Part shown: positions 4,872 to 11,467 of the stretch, piece by piece
Numbering within the stretch: the first letter of the stretch is position 1
Layout: every line of letters begins with the position of its first letter
Source: a virus
IMG/VR virus record: IMGVR_UViG_3300009537_000203
Coordinates: 1 to 21,938 of that record
Reading direction: 5' to 3' (one strand)
DNA: 21,938 nucleotides
The notes under the pieces: model-generated
Seen by the model: only the letters and a program-made list of their open reading frames with translations
What the model was told of the DNA's origin: nothing
The model's database searches: none
Position numbers and translations under genes: made by a program

Positions 4872-6636
4872 CGACCCCCTGCCGAAGCGCAACCCGCTCG
4901 AGCCCTCGTTCCTCGAGATCCTGCGGTCCTTCGTCATGGGCAAGGACTACCCCGAGGCCGAGCTCAACCTCGCGGTCAACGCGTACCTCGAAACCCTCCG
5001 CGCGTACCTGCTCGGGGTACGCAAGACCATCAGGGCGGCCAAGATCGTGGCCCCGTCCGCGGTGCTGGCCTTCTTCAGCCAACTCCCCAAGCCCGACTTC
5101 AAGCGCACCGAAGAGATCGTCCTCGGGCACGCCCCGATGCCCGCCCGGCTCACCCCCGCGCTCAACAACCTGCTCAGCCGGGACCCGTATCTCGCGCAGA
5201 CTGCCGAGGAAGCCGCTGCGACCTTCCGCGCAGGGGGCATCTCGTTCGCTCGCGCGGGCACGACCAGGGTCACCCAACACGTCCAAGAGGTCATCGGGGC
5301 TGCCATGGAGGCCGGCGTGCCCGGCGTCGAGGGCCGGGACATCGTCGCGCAGGCCACGGGCTGGACCAAGGGCTACGCAGAGACGGCGTACCGGACCACG
5401 GCCATGTCCGCGTACACGGGCGGGACCATCGACACGCACCAGAAGCCGTTCATCAGCAGCATCTTCCCCGGCTTCGAGGTCATCGGGTCCAATGACGCCG
5501 ACACCCGCCGCGGGCGCCCCGAAGACCGGGGGGAGAACCATCTCGCCACGCTTCACCTCGTCGCGGAGACGAATGACCCCATCTGGCAGACCCATACGCC
5601 GCCCTTCGGATTCTCGTGCGTCGCGGGGGATACGCGGGTCTCCGGCAGGACCCTCGCCATTACGCGGTCACTCTATGAGGGTCCAATGGTCGAGGTACTC
5701 GTGGGGGGCGGCACGCGGCTTTGCGTAACCGTCAATCACCCCATACCGACCTCCTCCGGGTGGAAGCCTGCGCACCTTGTCGGTCCAGGCGATCGCGTAC
5801 TCCGCGACCGTAGGGTAGTCGATGCGCTCGATCGCGACCCCCGTGCGCGAGTCCCGGGCGCGGATGTGAGGGCACACGACGACAAGGATGTCCCACCCAC
5901 GGCCGAAGAGGTATTCCGCGCGCTCTCGCTTCAGGGAGTACGGGTTAGCTGCCGTCAGGTGCTTCCGGACGATTTCGATGGCGACGGGAGCCGCATGCAA
6001 GGCGATGTCGAGGTTGTAGCGGCCGACAGCCAACTCCTCGGTCGCTGGGTAGCCGCGCGAACGAAGGCACTCAGCGACCTCGTGGTTGTGGAACACACTG
6101 GCACGGTGCCCGACAACTTGAACACCGCGCGCGGTTCGGCAAGCAGCCTCCTCGCTGTTGGGGCACCCGGCCTTGGCGGTCCAGGCTCGTCTGGTGATCC
6201 GGTCTATCATGTCATCGAACTTCCCGGCTTCTCGTGCGCGCTGCCAGCGCAGTTTGCCGGCATCGGACCCACCGCGAGGTTGGATTCCGCGCTCTCCCAA
6301 GCGTGCGATGAAAGTGGGGCGCGAGACCCCTGCTTCGCGAGCAATCTTCAAGACAGATTCCCCCGCGAGGTAGCGTTCGATGAGGTCGTCGAGGTTCGGT
6401 ATCTCGATGCGAGTCCATGTCATGTCTACGACCTTATCACGGACGTTGGCTGGTTCACCGCTAATTCTATTGCTGTCAGCAACTGCAGGCACACTTTGCG
6501 GTCGATCTCTCGCTTCGAGGCCAAGGACCGCGGCTGGCTCAACGCAGACGGCCGTCTGGTGCGCCAGGAGCCCCCAGACTTCGCTGACTACAGTCCGAAA
6601 GAAGGTTTTGGTGGGAAACCTGCATTCAGGACTTGA
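4864..6636 (+). CDS. Mu gpF-like head morphogenesis protein, interrupted by an intein
   Basis: A minor head protein bound near the portal in Mu-like and SPP1-like phages. The N-extein (residues 1-251) is helical, with the family text IVAQATGWTKGYAETAYRTTAMSAYTGG, then EVIGSNDADTRRGRP and HTPPFGFS. The C-extein begins CRHTLRSISRFEAKDRGW. Excising residues 252-540 (5617-6483) recreates PPFGFSCRHTLRSIS, the conserved metal-ligand-like motif of the Mu F domain, and gives a 301-aa protein. ATG 4864 overlaps the preceding gene by 8 bases. The unspliced in-frame linker (about residues 325-500) is not a recognisable domain and lies antisense to an endonuclease gene. The C-extein is only 50 residues, so the intein sits close to the C-terminus. 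Confidence 0.88.
   Translation: MPDDPLPKRNPLEPSFLEILRSFVMGKDYPEAELNLAVNAYLETLRAYLLGVRKTIRAAKIVAPSAVLAFFSQLPKPDFKRTEEIVLGHAPMPARLTPALNNLLSRDPYLAQTAEEAAATFRAGGISFARAGTTRVTQHVQEVIGAAMEAGVPGVEGRDIVAQATGWTKGYAETAYRTTAMSAYTGGTIDTHQKPFISSIFPGFEVIGSNDADTRRGRPEDRGENHLATLHLVAETNDPIWQTHTPPFGFSCVAGDTRVSGRTLAITRSLYEGPMVEVLVGGGTRLCVTVNHPIPTSSGWKPAHLVGPGDRVLRDRRVVDALDRDPRARVPGADVRAHDDKDVPPTAEEVFRALSLQGVRVSCRQVLPDDFDGDGSRMQGDVEVVAADSQLLGRWVAARTKALSDLVVVEHTGTVPDNLNTARGSASSLLAVGAPGLGGPGSSGDPVYHVIELPGFSCALPAQFAGIGPTARLDSALSQACDESGARDPCFASNLQDRFPREVAFDEVVEVRYLDASPCHVYDLITDVGWFTANSIAVSNCRHTLRSISRFEAKDRGWLNADGRLVRQEPPDFADYSPKEGFGGKPAFRT
5617..6483 (+). other. Intein in the head morphogenesis protein, 289 codons
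   Basis: The intein starts at Cys (TGC 5617-5619) with block A CVAGDTRVSG. Block B is CVTVNHPIP, with Thr 38 and His 41 in the TxxH arrangement. A GPGDRVL segment follows at 56-62. The C-terminal part has block F CHVYDLITDVGWFTANS and ends AVSN, followed by Cys +1 (TGC 6484). The penultimate residue is Ser where most inteins have His; other residues are known to substitute there, sometimes with slower splicing. There is no in-frame endonuclease: the linker is the sense-strand shadow of a - strand endonuclease gene. The flanking extein motif is restored exactly on excision, which supports functional splicing. Confidence 0.87.
5668..6423 (-). CDS. Antisense homing endonuclease, HTH plus Vsr-like nuclease, nested in the intein
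   Basis: A 251-aa protein encoded on the strand opposite to its host intein and wholly inside it. Residues about 12-47 form a resolvase-type helix-turn-helix (LIERYLAGESVLKIAREAGV..PTFIARLGERGI), the DNA-binding module often attached to phage homing enzymes. Residues about 111-185 resemble the Vsr/DUF559-like PD-(D/E)xK fold: HNHEVAECLRSRGY, then GRYNLDIAL with Asp 139, then PVAIEI with Glu 150, and a GRGWDILVVV strand. The usual Lys of ExK is not present. The frame is open from 6492, but ATG 6423 is preferred: AAGGT lies 7 bases upstream on this strand (6435-6431) and the start falls at the inner edge of block F. The C-terminal about 45 residues are antisense to block B. Codon phases of the two strands coincide. 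Confidence 0.82.
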   Translation of the reverse strand: MTWTRIEIPNLDDLIERYLAGESVLKIAREAGVSRPTFIARLGERGIQPRGGSDAGKLRWQRAREAGKFDDMIDRITRRAWTAKAGCPNSEEAACRTARGVQVVGHRASVFHNHEVAECLRSRGYPATEELAVGRYNLDIALHAAPVAIEIVRKHLTAANPYSLKRERAEYLFGRGWDILVVVCPHIRARDSRTGVAIERIDYPTVAEYAIAWTDKVRRLPPGGGRYGVIDGYAKPRAAPHEYLDHWTLIE

Positions 6637-6678
6637 CTTCTAATGGTTAGCACCCCAGACTTTCCACGAGAGTCTTGA

Positions 6679-6697
6679 CTGCAGCCCTCGGGCGCAG
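6679..6697. other. Small hairpin in the gap before the protease gene
   Basis: CTGC (6679-6682) pairs with GCAG (6694-6697) and GCC with GGC around a CTCG loop, with one bulged A. It lies in the 83-base gap (6637-6719), otherwise featureless; a TTGACT hexamer at 6675-6680 has no convincing -10 partner. No T-run follows, so terminator function is doubtful. It could be a processing or regulatory hairpin separating the head morphogenesis and protease genes. Confidence 0.3.
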
Positions 6698-6719
6698 AGT
6701 TCGGCTCGTCCTCTAAAAG

Positions 6720-8039
6720 ATGACGACGAACTCCCTGCCGACCGACTACGAAGCAGTCAGCAACCCTGACGGTACGTGGACCATTCTGGACGTGCCCATC
6801 TTCGGGGAAATCCCCGCGAAGACGCCCGGCGCGACCCCGATCGTGTCCCGGGAATGGCTCGAGACAGCCGTTGCCAAGGACCAGGCCCGGCGCGCGGGCG
6901 GGTTCGCTTCCCCCCTCCACATCCACCACCACGAGCACCACGCCCCCGGCAAGAAGCCCGAGCGTGCGGGTCAACTGAAGCTCAAAGAGGTGCGTGGAGC
7001 CCACTACGACGGGGCCGAGGTCGGGATCGTGTTCGCAGACCTCGAGAAGGTCCCCGACTCGATCTACCAGCGCATCAAGCGCGGGGCACTGCCCTACCGC
7101 TCGGTCGAGATCCTCGACATGAAGGAGAACGAGATCTCCTCATGTGCGCTGCTCGACTCAGAGGTCCCCTTCTTCCGGTTCCCCAACCTCACGGTGTCGA
7201 TCGAGCGCCCCAACTTGCGCTTTTCGGCACCCTCGAGGCTTCTCAATTCGCCTGTGACGGCGTGCGTCAAGAGTGGTCGCACCCGAGGTTTCCTGTTCAA
7301 CGCCATGGGAGTCACCCTGATGGAAGACACCGCGACCACCGAGACAGAGGTCGAGACCGCCGAGATCCCCGAGATCGAGGCCGAAACGCCCGAGAACCCC
7401 TCCGACGCCGCGGTCGAGACAGCCGCCGAGCGCATGTTCAGCCTGCTCGAGACCTTCGCGGCGAAGGTCGAGAAGGTCGAAGCGCGACTCGACGAGCTCT
7501 CGCAGATGCCCACGCCCGACATCACGCCGGACTCCCCGGTGATCGGCGAGGAACTCAACGAGACCCCCGCCGTCATCGAGGAGGTCACGACCTTCGACGC
7601 CGGCAGCGCCGCGCTTCATGGACGCCTGATGGCGCTCGAGGAGAAGCTCGCCGCGCAGGACGCAGAGAAGCGCACGGCAGCGAGCTACTCGGCTGCGCTC
7701 GCCGCGCTCGAGGGCTACACCCTCTCTGAGAAGAGCAAGGAGACGCTGCGGAAGTTCGCCGCGATGGGCCAGGACCCCCTGGACACCGTCGTCGAGACCT
7801 TCCAGGCGTCTCTCCCGCAGACTCCCCCGCCCACCATCGAGGCTTCCGCCTCCGGCCCGGCCCACGCCGAGACCGACGAGGTCGCCGCCTACTCCGCCGA
7901 CACCAAAAAGCACGCCCGTGCGCGTGCTCTCGCGCTGCAGTTCGAGTCGCTCAAGCCGGTCGGCCTGAGCTGCTCACTCGCCGAGTTCATCGAATCCAAC
8001 ATGGACCGAGCCCCCACGGCTCCGGCCCCGAAGGAGTAG
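6720..8039 (+). CDS. Prohead protease with C-terminal scaffold domain, Mu gpI-like
   Basis: A 439-aa protein. Residues 1-160 form the protease part: VPIFGEIP near the start, a dense His cluster (67-74, LHIHHHEHHA), VGIVFADLEKVPDSIYQRI, and ALPYRSVEIL, where Ser 128 is the candidate nucleophile by analogy with Mu-type and S78-like head maturation proteases. Residues about 200-430 are acidic and helical, rich in Glu/Ala/Thr with coiled-coil-like stretches (MFSLLETFAAKVEKVEARLDEL and LMALEEKLAAQDAEK), as expected for scaffold. The protein sits just before the decoration and capsid genes, as in Mu. An in-frame TAA lies at 6714-6716, so translation starts at or after 6720; no clear Shine-Dalgarno is present. 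It should drive prohead assembly, then digest the scaffold. An internal start is described separately. Confidence 0.8.
   Translation: MTTNSLPTDYEAVSNPDGTWTILDVPIFGEIPAKTPGATPIVSREWLETAVAKDQARRAGGFASPLHIHHHEHHAPGKKPERAGQLKLKEVRGAHYDGAEVGIVFADLEKVPDSIYQRIKRGALPYRSVEILDMKENEISSCALLDSEVPFFRFPNLTVSIERPNLRFSAPSRLLNSPVTACVKSGRTRGFLFNAMGVTLMEDTATTETEVETAEIPEIEAETPENPSDAAVETAAERMFSLLETFAAKVEKVEARLDELSQMPTPDITPDSPVIGEELNETPAVIEEVTTFDAGSAALHGRLMALEEKLAAQDAEKRTAASYSAALAALEGYTLSEKSKETLRKFAAMGQDPLDTVVETFQASLPQTPPPTIEASASGPAHAETDEVAAYSADTKKHARARALALQFESLKPVGLSCSLAEFIESNMDRAPTAPAPKE
7320..8039 (+). CDS. Internal in-frame scaffold protein, nested in the protease gene
   Basis: ATG 7320 is codon 201 of the protease gene and is preceded by GGGAG (7307-7311) at an 8-base spacing, a much better ribosome site than that of the full-length gene. 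The resulting 239-aa product contains only the acidic, coiled-coil scaffold region. Mu (I/Z) and lambda (C/Nu3) both make a separate scaffold from an in-frame internal start, so the arrangement is known in principle; here it is inferred from the site and the domain boundary. Confidence 0.6.
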   Translation: MEDTATTETEVETAEIPEIEAETPENPSDAAVETAAERMFSLLETFAAKVEKVEARLDELSQMPTPDITPDSPVIGEELNETPAVIEEVTTFDAGSAALHGRLMALEEKLAAQDAEKRTAASYSAALAALEGYTLSEKSKETLRKFAAMGQDPLDTVVETFQASLPQTPPPTIEASASGPAHAETDEVAAYSADTKKHARARALALQFESLKPVGLSCSLAEFIESNMDRAPTAPAPKE

Positions 8040-8045
8040 AGCGCC

Positions 8046-8489
8046 ATGGCACTCTCTGCCAACGCCAACTACGTCACCCAAGAGGTGACGAAGATCAACA
8101 CAGTGACCATGGTCGTGAACTCGGCCGCGGTCATCTACAACGGAAGCCTCTGTTCCCTCGACACGACCGAGGGCGAGGTCAAGCCGTTCGACGGCACCCA
8201 GGCGGATCGCCTGGTCGGCTGGCACTTCGGTGACAGCGTGACCGGCAACGCCGCGGGCACCATCTACGCGACGATTTGCGCGGGTGGGTTCATCATCAAG
8301 GACCTCACGGTCGGTGGACTGCTGAACACGACCGCCGACTACGGCGCGGACGTGTACGCCACCGATGACGGCACCTACACGGTCACGGACCCGGGCTCGG
8401 GCGTGGTCGTCGGCCGCATCCTCGCGCAGGACGACAACCGTGCATCGGGCACGGCTCACGTTCTCTTCCACAACCTGAACCAGCGGTAG
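8046..8489 (+). CDS. Capsid decoration / head stabilisation protein (DUF2190-like)
   Basis: A 147-aa Gly/Thr/Val-rich, beta-strand-rich protein lying between the protease/scaffold and the major capsid gene, the standard place of cement or decoration proteins. The text ADRLVGWHFGDSV, FIIKDLTVGGLLNTTADYGADVYATDDGTYT and GRILAQDD resembles the small beta-barrel head proteins of this family. There are no Cys clusters or membrane segments. AAGGAG at 8031-8036 precedes ATG 8046 and overlaps the end of the protease gene. It would bind the outside of the expanded capsid at trimer positions. Assignment is by context and general character, so moderately sure. Confidence 0.7.
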   Translation: MALSANANYVTQEVTKINTVTMVVNSAAVIYNGSLCSLDTTEGEVKPFDGTQADRLVGWHFGDSVTGNAAGTIYATICAGGFIIKDLTVGGLLNTTADYGADVYATDDGTYTVTDPGSGVVVGRILAQDDNRASGTAHVLFHNLNQR

Positions 8490-8501
8490 AAGGAGTAAAC
8501 C

Positions 8502-9488
8502 ATGGCAGGACCAACTGTCCTCACCGGCCAGACTCTCACGGCTGGCATCAGAAGCGACTTCTGGAACTCGTACCAGACAACCTACAGCGGCGTTCTCGCA
8601 CAGCTCGCAACCGCCATGCGTCTCGACGTTCCGTCGGACAAGCGGACCGAGATCTACGGTGCGCGTCGCACCATGCCCTATCCGGAGCGCTGGATTCAGG
8701 GCGACCCGATCCCGACCGAGGGCACGGACTCCGTGCAGTTCTCGGTCACCAACTTCCAGTACGGCAAGCGCATTCAGTGGCACCGCAACGACCGCATGGA
8801 CAACCTCGTCGGAGATCTCTTCGGTGAGGCCCGCGTCCTCGGCTCGAACTTCGCGTCACTGCCGTCACGCCTCTTCGTCGAGGTGCTGACGAACTCCGCT
8901 TCGCTGTTGCCGGCGATCCCGACATGCCCTGACGGCGCGGCGCTCTTCGCCACGACGGCCGGCGGTGTGGCGCGCTTCGGCGTGACCTCGGGCAACCTGC
9001 TCACGGGCTCGGGCGTCACCACGGTGGCCCAGATCCAGACCGACTTCTACGCCGGTCTCGAGCAGTTCGCCAGCTTCCAGAACACGAAGGGCGAGCCCTT
9101 CTTCGAGCCGGACGTCAACGACATGTCGATCCTGGTCTACGCCGCAGTGGCGGACGCCAAGATCTTCTCCGAGGCGTTCAACAGCCATCTGGTCCACAGC
9201 GTCGTGTCCTCGACCGGCGCCGCGATCAGCAACGTCATCCTGAATTCGGGCGTGCCGGTGGAGTTCCGCTTCACGAGCCGCCTGGCGACGGGCGACTGGT
9301 ACATGATCCGCAAGGACGCCCCGGTCAAGTCCATCTTCCTCCAGAGGCGTGAGCCCCTGCGCGAGGCCGTGGCGACCGAGGAGAACTCGGATCAGAGCCG
9401 CGACACGGGCGTGGAGTACATCCAGTTCGTCGAGCGTCTCGGCATCGGGGTCACGGACCCCTACGCGATGATCAAGATCGACAACTAG
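8502..9488 (+). CDS. Major capsid protein, Mu gpT-like
   Basis: A 328-aa HK97-fold candidate. The N-terminus (LTAGIRSDFWNSYQTTYSGVL), the segment PYPERWIQGDPIP, the strand NFQYGKRIQWHRNDRMDN and the C-terminal KSIFLQRREPLREAVATEE with YIQFVERLGIGVTDPYAMIKI follow the Mu gpT family pattern. Length is typical. Translation should be strong: AAGGAG at 8490-8495 with a 6-base spacer to ATG 8502. It follows the decoration protein and is followed by a structured non-coding gap, as expected for the most abundant virion protein. No long N-terminal scaffold domain is present, consistent with the separate scaffold upstream. Confidence 0.87.
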   Translation: MAGPTVLTGQTLTAGIRSDFWNSYQTTYSGVLAQLATAMRLDVPSDKRTEIYGARRTMPYPERWIQGDPIPTEGTDSVQFSVTNFQYGKRIQWHRNDRMDNLVGDLFGEARVLGSNFASLPSRLFVEVLTNSASLLPAIPTCPDGAALFATTAGGVARFGVTSGNLLTGSGVTTVAQIQTDFYAGLEQFASFQNTKGEPFFEPDVNDMSILVYAAVADAKIFSEAFNSHLVHSVVSSTGAAISNVILNSGVPVEFRFTSRLATGDWYMIRKDAPVKSIFLQRREPLREAVATEENSDQSRDTGVEYIQFVERLGIGVTDPYAMIKIDN

Positions 9489-9604
9489 AGCTCCCTCGCC
9501 GCAAGGCGCGGAGGTTCCTCTCCCTGGGGGGGCGGCGGCAGTGGGACGGGCTGCAAGTCGTCCCCCCTACCCAAATTTCAAACATCCCGTCACTGGAGAC
9601 GAGA
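9489..9604. other. Structured non-coding gap after the capsid gene
   Basis: Two hairpins can be drawn. At 9491-9513, CTCC/GGAG enclose CGCC-GCAA-GGCG, which has a stable GNRA tetraloop. At 9543-9564, GGGACG pairs with CGTCCC around a 10-base loop. The second lies within a larger possible pairing between the G-run at about 9536-9542 and the C-run after 9562. Neither has a T-run, so they may stabilise the capsid transcript or attenuate readthrough rather than act as classic terminators. GGAG at 9595-9598 serves the next gene. Confidence 0.45.
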
Positions 9605-10174
9605 ATGCCCACCGAAAGCAGCACGAGCCTGCCGGTGGCGACCGTGGAGAAGAAGACTCCCCGCGCCGCCCCCGCGACTCCTCAGACGACCCGCAACGCC
9701 TTTGACGCCGGCACCCGCTCTGACGGGACGCTGACGATCTCTGCGCCCGACCTTGCCCAACTCTCCGAACACCAGAACACGACCGAATACTGGTGCGGCG
9801 CCACGATGGACAGCCTGATCCAGACGATCGACGTCAAGGGCGTGTCCTTCCCCCGCTGGACGAACATCCGCGAGGTCTCCGACAAGCTCGACCCCTCCGG
9901 CCAGCCCGTGTTCCTGGGCGGGCAGCCCGACCTGGGCACGTTCGTTCGCCTGACCGACCAGCAGGTCGCCGCGTTCATCAAGGCCGTGCAGCGGCGGGTA
10001 CTCCGGCGCTTCGGCAAGAGCCGGGGCCAGATCATGGACATCGACCATCAGGGCTACCGCGCCGATTCCAAGCGCGACCGCCCGCTGGGCGAGGTCCTCT
10101 ACATGGTTCCGGTGGAGCAGATGACGGGCAAGACCCGCCTCAAGTGCCCCACCCCGCTGATCTCCAAGGAGTAA
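9605..10174 (+). CDS. Putative virion structural protein of unknown function
   Basis: A 189-aa protein not recognised as a known family. The first about 40 residues are Ser/Thr/Pro/Ala-rich and probably disordered. The rest contains PDLAQLSEHQNTTEYWCGATMD, FPRWTNIREVSDKLD, and a basic segment with RRVLRRFGKSRGQIMDIDHQG. GGAG (9595-9598) precedes ATG 9605. It is the first gene after the capsid gap and is followed 3 bases later by the next, so it is coexpressed with head genes. A role as head accessory or internal protein is possible from position only. Confidence 0.75.
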   Translation: MPTESSTSLPVATVEKKTPRAAPATPQTTRNAFDAGTRSDGTLTISAPDLAQLSEHQNTTEYWCGATMDSLIQTIDVKGVSFPRWTNIREVSDKLDPSGQPVFLGGQPDLGTFVRLTDQQVAAFIKAVQRRVLRRFGKSRGQIMDIDHQGYRADSKRDRPLGEVLYMVPVEQMTGKTRLKCPTPLISKE

Positions 10175-10177
10175 CCA

Positions 10178-11464
10178 ATGGCAACCCCGAGCGAAGCACA
10201 GATCCAGAGCCTGATCCTCAAGGCATGCACGATCCTCGACGACGCTCGGAGTGACGCCGCCACGAACTTCGTCCCCAACCACGAGGCATTCCTCGCGGAT
10301 GCGGGGGCGTACTCGACGGGGTCCCTGATCGCTGCGTTCGGCGCGGCGGAGGCAAACCGTTCCAGGCAGTCCGCGGTCGTCAGCGTGTCGGCCGCGGACT
10401 CCATCCTGCGCCCGCTCTGGGAGACCTACTTCGAGGTCAAGGGCTTCCAGCAGCAGGCGTTCCAGCGCAGCATGCAACTGCTGCGCGAGGCGTACACGAC
10501 CGCGGGCGACTCGGTCAAATCGCGCGGGATCTCCTACGCGGCTGCTTCGGCCGGCGGCAGTAACGTCGGCAACGGCACCATCTATCGCTGCACCGTGGAC
10601 AAGGACGGCGAACCGCTCGAGGCTTGCTTCATCGAGACCAAGACCTTCCGCTGTGTCTCCGACCAGCAAGGGCAGGGCGGCGGTTCGCGGCACCAGGAAC
10701 GCTTCCTCGTCACGGGTGCCCCGGTCGCGCAGGACCAGATCACGCGGGCGGGTTCGGGCGGCAACGCGGTCCTCACCTGTGCATCGGCCCGCAACTCGCT
10801 GCTCGGCAATGCGTCGTTCGACTCGTGGCAGGGGTCAGCGGCAGTGCCCACGTCCCTTGCGAACTGGACGATCAACACGATCGCCAACACGCAGATGGAC
10901 GGGACCAACTACTACCGCACGGCGGGGGGTAACACGGCACCCACCCCCTACGGCTACCGTCTCGACGGCGCGGTGACCGTGATCCAGAAGCTCTCGGTCA
11001 AGAACATCCAACTCGATCCCCGCAGGCCGACCTATCTCGGCGTGCGCTACAACCGCTCGGTCGGTTCGGGCACGGGCATCCTGACGCTGAACCTGGGCAG
11101 CCAGTCCGTGGCCGTGGCGGATCTCTCCGCCGCGAGCGCAGGGTGGCAGTTGCTGCAGATCCCTCTCGACGCGAACTGCTACTTGACGAACTTCGACGAG
11201 GACGAGATCGACATCAAGATCGAGCTCTCGGGAAGCCCGACCGGGTACACGATCATCGACGACGTGATCTTCAACCAGATGCAGCCGCTCGACGGCACGT
11301 ACTGGCTGATCGTGGGCGGTGCGACGCCGTTCCAGCTCGACGACTCGTTCACCGTCACGGACACGGGCACGGACACGAGCATCGTACAGAAGTGGCTCTG
11401 GCGTACCTTCGGCGAGTACCTCCCGAGCGATAACGCGGGCTCGGAGACCTGGGCTGGGAGCTGA
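10178..11464 (+). CDS. Virion structural protein with a carbohydrate-binding-like C-terminal domain
   Basis: A 428-aa protein. Residues 1-115 are helical (SLILKACTILDDARSDA, then QQQAFQRSMQLLREAY). Residues about 120-205 form a strand-rich segment. Residues about 208-370 start with LLGNASFDSW..LANWTI and end TIIDDVIFNQM, a pattern like carbohydrate-binding-module jelly rolls, which often open with a N-x-SF..W motif and end with an IDDV strand. The C-terminus (370-428) is a further strand-rich tail. AAGGAG (10166-10171) precedes ATG 10178. Its placement between capsid and connector genes suggests a head fibre or surface-exposed decoration that binds glycans, though a neck or tail role cannot be excluded. 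Confidence 0.72.
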   Translation: MATPSEAQIQSLILKACTILDDARSDAATNFVPNHEAFLADAGAYSTGSLIAAFGAAEANRSRQSAVVSVSAADSILRPLWETYFEVKGFQQQAFQRSMQLLREAYTTAGDSVKSRGISYAAASAGGSNVGNGTIYRCTVDKDGEPLEACFIETKTFRCVSDQQGQGGGSRHQERFLVTGAPVAQDQITRAGSGGNAVLTCASARNSLLGNASFDSWQGSAAVPTSLANWTINTIANTQMDGTNYYRTAGGNTAPTPYGYRLDGAVTVIQKLSVKNIQLDPRRPTYLGVRYNRSVGSGTGILTLNLGSQSVAVADLSAASAGWQLLQIPLDANCYLTNFDEDEIDIKIELSGSPTGYTIIDDVIFNQMQPLDGTYWLIVGGATPFQLDDSFTVTDTGTDTSIVQKWLWRTFGEYLPSDNAGSETWAGS

Positions 11465-11467
11465 TCC

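Noticed and set aside
9590-10693. 367-aa open frame on the - strand
   Set aside because: It crosses two well-supported + strand genes with good ribosome sites and shows only antisense composition.
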